From: Ursus arctos | Lineage: Eukaryota; Chordata; Mammalia; Carnivora; Ursidae | Length of the DNA: 64,000 nt | Reading direction: 5' to 3' | Assembly: GCF_023065955.2 (NCBI RefSeq) | Contig: NW_026622763.1 | Span: 84,363,299 to 84,427,298, forward strand | In this document: piece by piece, positions 57,513 to 64,000 of the stretch | Position numbering within the stretch: the stretch's first letter is position 1 | Layout: each line of letters begins with the position of its first letter | Notes under the pieces: generated by a model | What the model saw: only the letters and a program-made list of their open reading frames with translations | Told to the model about the DNA's origin: nothing | The model's database searches: none | Made by a program: the position numbers and the translations under genes

Positions 57513-58500
57513 TAGAAAGTGTTTCTCAGAATGAAATAACCAGAGACTTATTTCACCCAAGATTATTATGAACCTAGGACTTACTCACCTGTATAATGAA
57601 CCACAAGTTATATACAGATGAGAGTTAAAGTTTATTTGAAAGAATAAGTGTTTATTGGAACACATTTCTATTTTCCCATGTAATAAAAGAAATCATATAT
57701 TTGTAAGACACATGCCCAGGGCTGAGATTCAACTGGAACACCATCTTGGCTGTACTGGTTATTTACGGCTGATACCCATGCATGCATATAGGTCAGGGTC
57801 ATTGCCTGATACGGAGATGCCTGTGCCATACATGATATTGAATAGTTTGAATACCATCCCCAAAATGTTTCCTAAGTGTAGTGCAACAGTACAACTTCCT
57901 TTCCTTTCTCCTGTGACTGAGTGAGCTCTGCATTTTTCACAGTGGACGCTACTGAAGCAATATTACCAATATATAAGCACTGAGATATTCAGATATATTG
58001 CCATTTATAGTCCATGGGTCCCCTTGAAATCACATAGCTCTGCTGTTTCAATGTACCAAGGCTCAGGAATCCAACATCTTGAGGTGTACCATGAAGCCAT
58101 TTCACCCCAGCCACCTGCCCAGGACACCGAGAAGGAGTAGAGAAAGAATCTATAGATATTTCCTCCTTTTTGGGCTGCAGAAACTCTACTCCTTCCCTTC
58201 CCACTCCCTTCCTCTCTCTTCTCTGGACACCAAACACAATCTCCTCAATGGGTCGGCTTTCCCCAGCAAAGGAAGATACGTTGTTTCAGAGAATTATGCT
58301 TTTGCCTTACAACATGGACTTCTACTGAAAATGAAAACACAGATGGGGCTGGCAGCTGGGGAATTCAGGGGAAGGAAACTGTGTTCAGTATTACAGGACA
58401 TCTCTTTGCTATTGCCTCTCTTTTATACACACACTCTGCTCCTATCAAGAAGAACAGCCCTTACTTCTCCTTGGTACAATTCTCTTTCAATTTCCCTCCC
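57513..58500. other. Unique or very old repeat DNA
   Basis: 57700-57900 ('gcctgatacggagatgcctg', 'tgccatacatgatattgaat') is reminiscent of an ancient repeat that I cannot name. A 158-codon frame (58079-58555 plus) ends inside the next SINE and shows no domain. Confidence 0.4.
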
Positions 58501-58501
58501 A

Positions 58502-58729
58502 GGGGCGCCTGGGTGGCTCAGTTGGTTAAGCGTCTGCCTTTGGCTCAGGTCATGATCCCAGGACTCGGATCGAGCCTCTTATCAGGCTCCTCACCACAAG
58601 CAGGGGGAGTGGGAGAGGAAGAAGCAGGCTCATAGCGGAGGAGCCTGATGTGGGGCTCGATCCCGGAACGGCAGGATCACGCCCTGAGCCAAAGGCAGAC
58701 GCTTAACTGCTGTGCCACCCAGGCACCCC
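58502..58729. mobile_element. Composite of two tail-less SINEC halves in inverted order
   Basis: 58502-58592 is the 5' part of a plus-strand SINEC (head GGGGCGCCTGGGTGGCTCAG to 'atcaggctcctc'). From about 58593 it switches to a minus-strand SINEC that lacks its tail and ends with the head 'gtgccacccaggcacccc'. The two heads face outwards and form arms of about 90 bp (58502-58592 and 58638-58729) around a 45-bp loop. No A-tails and no target-site duplication remain, so a deletion or rearrangement joined two opposed copies. Confidence 0.92.
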
Positions 58730-58734
58730 TAGAT

Positions 58735-60485
58735 CATTCTATTGGCTCACTCTATTTTCATGTAAATGTTAGCTTCACATGTCAATTTTTGCCAAAATCA
58801 CCTGCTGTATTTGTATGAATAATTGATCTGTGTATGAAAGTTCTACAGATAATTCGAGGTCCTGATTGATATTCTCTTCCTTTCAGGATCCAAACTTAAA
58901 GTCTAGAATTTCAGGGATGCTCTTTCTTTGTGGGACCTAGACTTCATTTTTGTGTCCCATGCTTGGTGAGACCATGAAATGCTATTCCTATCTTCCCTAG
59001 TTCTTAGACATCACTGCTCAGTTCTTAGGTTCTTGTTCTGTGCTCTTTATAAATTGTCAAATGCCTCAAGGGGAAAATAGCTGCAGAATGTCGGGCTTAC
59101 TTAGCGCACTTTCCACTTGGCCTCAAATCTGGGTTGTTTTGAAATTCCAAACTCCAGGGTTTGTCTCTGTATCCCTTTAAGACTGACAAAAACTTGCCTC
59201 AGGTTCCCAGGCTCTCTGCTTCTAATCTCTGCTCTACTTTTTAGCCTCTTAGATTTATGTTCCTTACCAAACAGCAGATTCCATGAGGTAAAGCACACCC
59301 AAATATTGAACTCAACTCAATGGCCTTTCCTTTTCTCAGGGAGCATGGACTCTCAAGTCCTGGCTGTTTTAGTAGCTTTTTGATGCCTTCGAATGTTTCT
59401 TTTTTTCTTTTAAATTTAATTTCACACAGCTTCTCTACTTGTTTTTATAGGAATATTACCAGAAAGAGAAGACACTCAAAAAATTCAAATTTCTTTCACT
59501 TATTTCTTTAAAAAAAAAAAAATACCTGCTCACTCTACCTCAAATAATGTGATATATTTTGCATATCATGAAACATGAAAATTAAAAGTCACCATCTCCT
59601 TGAATTAATATTCTTTTTACTTTAAAACATTTTTTTCTCACATTCAACCTCTTATTAGAGTTCATTTTTCTGAATTTATTGTAGGATTTTAAAATAACAT
59701 GTCTTACATTTATTTCTAATGTGAATATATTATGATTTTTATTCTGAAAAGAAAGATATGGGGGATTTCTAGTATTACTCATGTTTGCATTATATTTTAG
59801 TGAATAAATACAAGTAAGTCTGGGGAAATGAGGATTTTTTCTTTCTTTTTCTTTCTTCTTTTTTTAAATATGGAAACCTTTTACTCCCCTGTCTTCTGCT
59901 TCCTGTGTAATGTAATAGATTTTTCCAATGAAGCCCACTGCATTCACACCATTTTCTAAGACCTGAGAATATGCTCTCTGCACCCTAAAAATAACAATTT
60001 CCTCACTATTTTCCAGACCTGGCATGTTTTAATGAAAATGCTTGCACAGAAGCTAGCACGTTACTTTGCTTTATGCCTTTCATGACATTGATGCTTTTCT
60101 GCTCTATTTCCTGGGTCATCCCATGTGATTAACAGACTTCTTTTGGTTTCTTATTTGTGTGCTTCCTTTTTTTCTGTAAGTCACTGTGAACATTCATTTA
60201 ATTATTTTTATAATCAGTGATCTTCCAGTATAAACATTTGCAATATAAATAACCTATTAGTGACATCATGACCAGCAGTAGCTAGTAGTGAGTCCCCTCT
60301 GACTGTGTGACACATTGTGTGTTAGTTACTACAGGAAACCCCAACCCCCACCCAGATTTAGGTCATAGCGCTTGGATTTTGTGATCTGAACTTTTAAAAG
60401 AACGAGACTGTGTGATTCAATGGGTAATCCAGGCAAAAGTCTAGCATTTGAAAACTGTCTGCTTAATTGTGTTCATGTTATTTAA
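58735..60485. other. Unique AT-rich DNA
   Basis: No gene recognised. Short open frames on both strands at 59101-59383 overlap one another without domains. A poly-A run at 59509-59521. Confidence 0.4.
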
Positions 60486-60489
60486 TTGT

Positions 60490-60720
60490 TCTGTGCTTTC
60501 TTTCCATGCCATGCCCCCTTCTCCATGCCTCTTCCTAGTTGGTTCTATTCTACTTTACCTATACCTCTATTATGCTATCAGTATTTAGATTATAGTAAAT
60601 TGCTATAAGGTCCAATTCCCATTTTCAAGTGTAGGTGGCTTCAAAAATCAACAAGTGTCTTGCTCATCTTTGTGTATCCTGTGTATACTTCACATGCATT
60701 TGCTGAATTACATTAAATTG
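60490..60720 (+). mobile_element. L2 LINE 3' end
   Basis: 'ccatgccatgcccccttctc' and, further on, 'ttgctcatctttgtgtatcc' with 'acatgcatttgctgaattac' fit the L2 3' end. Diverged. Confidence 0.5.
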
Positions 60721-61354
60721 TTTGGAATAAGGAACTAAATAGGACATTTACTAATCTAATCATGGGGTGGTTTGATAAAATGCTTTGGAAAATAATCATA
60801 GTACTTCAAAGGATGATTTGTCCCTTTCCTCTTTATTCACTTCCAAGACTCACCTCAGATAGACGTATCAGGAATTTAACAGATCTCTTAAATCTGAACA
60901 TTTATTAAGACTGTACTCCATGTGACAGAGTACTGAAAAGGTATTGAAAATCTACATTTTGAGCTTATATTAGTGGAGTCATTATGCCCTTCTGTATAAA
61001 TACTCACAAGTGAAATGAAAATAACATGTAAACTCAATGTATACACCTTGCATGTTCCTGGACAGTTTTATTCCCAATTACTTTTTTCATGAATCTTGTG
61101 GCCCATTTACAAAGTTCCTTTGTTCTTGATCTAGATTTTAGTGAGGAAAGATATTTGGCCTTTTTTTCTCTTTTAAGTGTTTAGGTTTTTAATTTAAAAA
61201 CAGGATTTTTTCAGTTGTTGATCTCAATGGTATTTCTGACTCAGTAGAAACTTTCTATCCTTAATATGACCAGGAACCAATCTACTCCTGGTGGATGTTT
61301 GGTCACTTTTCCAGAGACATTCATCAGTACTAATGGCCCATGGTCATCCCATTG

Positions 61355-61355
<1 letters not shown>
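60721..61355. other. Unique AT-rich DNA
   Basis: Nothing recognised. Confidence 0.4.

Positions 61356-61357
<2 letters not shown>

Positions 61358-61388
<31 letters not shown>
61358..61388. repeat. (TG)n microsatellite
   Basis: About 15 TG units followed by TTTG units. Confidence 0.96.
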
Positions 61389-61390
<2 letters not shown>

Positions 61391-61399
61391 TTGTTTGTT

Positions 61400-62860
61400 A
61401 ATTTGTTTGTTTGGAAAACAGATGAACCTCCCATTAGGGGATGTCTTAGAAGTTTATCAATTTTCTGGGCCTGAGCCTATGTTATAACCCTTATTGCTCT
61501 TTTCCTTTTATTTAATCTCTGACTCATCATGAAATTTATAAATGCAAATATAAATAATAATAGTAGAAAGCAGTAAAGTTTGTGGGTAATATATAAGGTA
61601 AGAGAAATTTTGAAAAATTAATTATATAAAAAAGAAAAAATTCATGGTACCCATAAATGAAATCTGATGAGTAGAAAGATCTCAAAGCATATAACTGGGG
61701 AGTATATGCTTTTTTGTTCATGTATTATACTTTGGTTATTTTTTGTATCAGTGGAGATAATGAGATTATTGAAATTAAGAGGCAATGAGTCACAAATGGA
61801 AAAAGCACACATATAAATTTAAAAAAATTATTGTTTTAAGTCTTAGCCTTGACACTTACCAAATATATGGCCTTGGGAAAATCACTTGTTTGAGCTTCTC
61901 AATCCTTGACTGTTCAACACAGCTAAAGATAATATTCAAAAATTTGTTCTGTTGATTTGTTAAACTAAAATTAAGAATCGATACTCACATCATCATAAAT
62001 AATGAAGGACCTCTCATATAGTCTCACTTCTCTTTATTTTTTACCCTCTCCCTTATTTGTTTTGGCATGCAAATGTATTCCCATTAAAATGAGCCAGTTA
62101 AGATGGGAATACTAACAATGGTAGCTCCTTTGAGTGTTATGTATAATGCAACACAGAGTTCATAAGAACTCTTCAAAGTATCGTTGGATTTCCTCTGAAA
62201 AATGATAGTTAATGACATGCTACTTCCTGTCTAAGCACTAAACCAACTGAAAACTCAATAGCGGTGTCTCAGAGGGAATAAAATATCAGCTTTTCAGTTG
62301 GAAAGGAAAAGTTGATGATGCAACTACAAATGGGCCTGTTGGTATAGTACTTTACCTGCTGAATTTGGATCACATTCCCCACCTGCAGGTAGATAAAATA
62401 CTCAGAAAAGATACCTTGCCAGATGCATGAGAAAAACTTTGTCTCTCCTAAACTCTGAACTCAGAAAATCTCCAGATCTAAATTTTGACTGACTTGGGCC
62501 TCTAATTCTGCTTCTAGCAGAGAACTTTCAAACCAGATCAGGAACATTAATGCATAGATACAGGAAAAGAATGCTTTAGTTCTGCACGCAAGATACTGTG
62601 GACAACAGATGGGAAGTTACTTTAATAAGTTAACCCTTCCTAATAGAAGGGTGTGACCAATGGAGTCAGTATCTTCCTATCTTTCCAATCACATAAATCA
62701 ATTTCTACCTCCTACATGGAGATGTGTCTAACACAAGGGTATAGAGACAGATAATTCCAAGGTGTTGCTTCAAAACTGTTCCTTCCTAGGGAGTAGAGTG
62801 GATATCAGCTGGTGGTAAACCTGGGGAAAGAGGAATGTGGTTCTCTCTAATAGAAGTTAT
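61400..62860. other. Unique AT-rich DNA, possible MIR trace
   Basis: No gene. 61840-61935 ('ggccttgggaaaatcacttg', 'tttgagcttctcaatccttg') is a possible MIR remnant. Confidence 0.4.
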
Positions 62861-62867
62861 GATTTCT

Positions 62868-62995
62868 TCCAATGTACAGATTAGATCACCTGGCTTCAGA
62901 GTAGTTAAGTCACTTGCACAAGGTTTCACAGGGAGTGAATGATAGAGCAAAGATTCTAATCCAAATTTTCAGATTCCCATAATCTACATTCTTGA
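62868..62995 (-). mobile_element. MIR
   Basis: 'agtagttaagtcacttgcac', 'aaggtttcacagggagtgaa', 'tgatagagcaaagattctaa' and 'tccaaattttcag' are reverse MIR. Confidence 0.75.
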
Positions 62996-63104
62996 AAGAT
63001 AGCTAAAGAGACAGATGCAAGGAACTGATGTGACAAAAAAAATGTTTTGGGACATTGCAGCTATATATGACCAATAACCAAGTGCAGATATTTATCTAAT
63101 TTTT

Positions 63105-63350
63105 AGGATCATTATGCAAATCAAATGAGCTAATGCATATTAAAGTGATTTATAAACTTAAAGTTATGAACGTATTACTGATTATTATCACAGTTAATGT
63201 CTCTCTACATCCACTTCTTTTCTATCGTATGAAGTTAATGATTCTTGCCTTGGCTGCATCTTGTATTGCTGTGAGGATTAAACATAATAAAGTACCTCCA
63301 AGTTGTGTGGAAGCTGTAAAGCACTATACAAATGAAAGTTAGCATTATGG
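63105..63350 (+). mobile_element. Two MIR-type 3' ends in a row
   Basis: 63105-63170 ('caaatgagctaatgcatatt', 'aaagtgatttataaacttaa') and 63258-63350 ('tgctgtgaggattaaacata', 'gctgtaaagcactatacaaa', 'tgaaagttagcattatgg') each match the 3' part of a MIR/CORE-SINE. A fragmented pair or an old tandem copy. Confidence 0.55.
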
Positions 63351-63639
63351 ATTTGTACATTAATTGTTAGTCCTCAAACATGAGTTAGTTAATGCTTAAA
63401 TCATGGGAATTCAAACTACAAAATCTGTTAGAAAATGCCGTTATAAAGTAAATAGAGGTTGAGAACACAATTTCAGATGAACAAATGTGGCCAGGAGACT
63501 GGTTGGACTAATTGAACATTTCAACTTATTGATTTTGTGGTTTCTTTCTACTTTCTAGCTCAGAATGCAGAGAAGCTAAAAGTTGTGGACATTGGAAAAT
63601 ATCCACGTAAATCCAATTCATCAACCTGATGGCTCTCTT

Positions 63640-63775
63640 ACTACTCAAAATGTGGTCCCTGGACCAGTAGCTAGCGAATTTAGATCACAACCTAGCTTGT
63701 TAAAAGTACAAAATCTCAGATCCATTCCAGACCTACTGAACAGAATTTTCAGAAACCCTACTCTATTGGAAGTAA
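63640..63775 (+). mobile_element. MER5-type hAT element
   Basis: 'ctcaaaatgtggtccctgga', 'ccagtagctagcgaat', 'agcttgttaaaagtacaaaa', 'tctcagatccattccagacc' and 'tactgaacagaattttcaga' follow the MER5 family closely; the right end is missing or decayed. Confidence 0.75.
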
Positions 63776-64000
63776 AAGAAACGACAACAACAACAAAAAC
63801 CAGTGACTCATTATGCCACTAAAAGTACAAATAATTATTGGATTTCTGTAACACAATCAGGAAAATTTTCCTTTCATAGTATTTATGATATACTTAATAT
63901 CCTTAATACTAAAATTGTCATGTACCATAATAATAATTATTTAGGAGAACACAAATGCTAGACATCTGGGCAGACTGTTTCGTTTATTTTATGTTGGCAC
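63776..64000. other. Window edge, unique AT-rich DNA
   Basis: A small (CAA)n at about 63783-63797, then nothing recognised. Confidence 0.4.

Noticed and set aside
58079..58555. 158-codon open frame, the longest in the window
   Set aside because: It ends inside a SINE head and has no recognisable domain or splice-bounded structure.
1..64000. CRISPR array, bacterial operon or phage region
   Set aside because: No spacer-repeat architecture or dense coding; repeat content is that of a mammalian nuclear genome.

Overview
This window looks like ordinary nuclear DNA of a carnivoran mammal. The main evidence is about 22 copies of the tRNA-Lys-derived SINEC family. Their head reads GGGGCGCCTGGGTGGCTCAG, followed by a CT-rich body and an (A)n tail ending in AAATAAATAAAATCTT. 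The young copies of the 'GGTAGCGCAGTCGTTAAGC' and 'GGTGGCACAGCGGTTAAGC' types, and an L1 3' end of the dog/bear type, suggest a caniform of the bear, panda or seal branch. The species call is inference.

I found no protein-coding exon, RNA gene, CpG-island promoter, CRISPR array or bacterial or viral operon. The longest open frames are 100-158 codons. Each lies in a microsatellite, a SINE, an ancient repeat or unremarkable AT-rich DNA, and none shows a domain I recognise. The window is best read as intergenic DNA or the inside of a large intron.

Layout. Bases 1-14 kb hold a CA repeat, an L2 3' end, seven SINEs (one nested pair, and one inside an L1 3' end), a second CA repeat and a 319-bp polypyrimidine tract. 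Bases 14-45 kb are SINE-poor and mostly old: L2 and MIR fragments, an MLT2-type ERVL LTR, hAT-type elements, and long stretches of unique DNA, followed by several large microsatellites (TATC, TTTC, TA). Bases 45-59 kb are SINE-rich (12 copies in about 13 kb), beginning in an ancient L1 and including a second ERVL-type LTR with a near-perfect 5-bp duplication and a head-to-head inverted SINE composite. Bases 59-64 kb return to old repeats and unique sequence.

The informative content is insertion history. Target-site duplications (TSDs) can be read directly for most SINEs, and several nested insertions give a relative order of events. I saw no previously undescribed biological system. The best leads are structural: the inverted SINE composite, the SINE nested at an L1 junction, the A-box-deleted SINE, the triplex-prone tract, and the long SINE-free interval.
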